Source: Azospirillum tabaci (GTDB lineage Bacteria; Pseudomonadota; Alphaproteobacteria; Azospirillales; Azospirillaceae). Taken from it: 64,000 nt of DNA. Of the stretch, positions 63,979 through 64,000 are shown one piece after another (the first letter of the stretch is position 1; every line of letters starts with the position of its first letter). Made by a program: the position numbers and the translations under genes. The notes beneath the pieces were generated by a model. It was not told the origin of the DNA and did no database searches. It saw only the letters and a program-made list of their open reading frames with translations. The DNA lies in NCBI RefSeq assembly GCF_014596085.1, contig NZ_JACCJY010000002.1, forward strand, positions 248,001-312,000. The letters run 5' to 3'.

Positions 63979-64000
63979 GGCCTTCGGCGACGCTTCCTGC

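Overview
The window is very GC-rich, dense in genes on both strands, and reads as chromosomal sequence from an Azospirillum-like alphaproteobacterium (Rhodospirillales). The basis is family recognition only: class II DAHP synthase, DctS/DctR with a DctPQM transporter, FixJ-type regulator, EcfG-like and CtrA-like promoter sites, an ArsR-methyltransferase/MetF/MetH locus, MlaA-MlaC, and a glycogen cluster. No species call can be proved without a search. There is no sign of an integrated phage, insertion sequence, CRISPR array or recent island; most genes are core or near-core metabolism.

Layout. 0-8 kb: 3' end of glutathione reductase, manganese catalase, AmpG permease, DAHP synthase, a FliL-like protein, succinate-semialdehyde dehydrogenase (gabD) and panC. 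8-15 kb: small membrane protein, two identical tRNA-Val(CAC) genes, a DUF3108 protein, a small unknown with CtrA-type sites, gph, then glmU-glmS (UDP-GlcNAc synthesis) and a DUF882/M15-like Tat-exported protein. 15-23 kb: a large pentapeptide-repeat protein, a secreted rubredoxin-like protein, an Lrp/LysE pair, patatin, an RlmM-like methyltransferase, an alpha/beta hydrolase, and bfd behind a Fur box. 23-31 kb: a C4-dicarboxylate module with DctS kinase, DctR regulator and an extra Cache-domain kinase on the minus strand, and dctP-dctQ-dctM on the plus strand.

31-45.8 kb: YjdM/PhnA, a chemoreceptor, a periplasmic binding protein, a molybdopterin oxidoreductase, nitronate monooxygenase, a diguanylate cyclase, a secreted pentapeptide protein, a thioesterase, then the minus-strand methionine operon (ArsR-methyltransferase, metF, DUF29, metH) with a palindromic candidate operator. 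46-55 kb: mlaA-mlaC, a pentapeptide-PilZ fusion, ettA, a YaiI-family protein, a membrane PAS protein with a degenerate exonuclease domain, a secreted lectin-like protein, a TadG-like protein behind a CtrA box, and a small unknown. 55-64 kb: bacterioferritin and a glycogen/maltodextrin cluster (glgB, glgX, a response regulator, malQ), all on the minus strand; glgB runs to the window edge.

Themes that link genes: candidate CtrA sites stand before four genes, including FliL-like and TadG-like products, suggesting a motility/surface regulon; iron handling is represented by Fur-boxed bfd and by bfr; c-di-GMP signalling by a GGDEF protein and a PilZ fusion. The best leads for something new are the two large pentapeptide proteins that share a repeated H-x-x-W...G-x-R capping module (one fused to PilZ), the catalytically dead exonuclease/PAS membrane protein, the response regulator with an unassigned output domain inside the glycogen cluster, and the second kinase translationally coupled to DctR.
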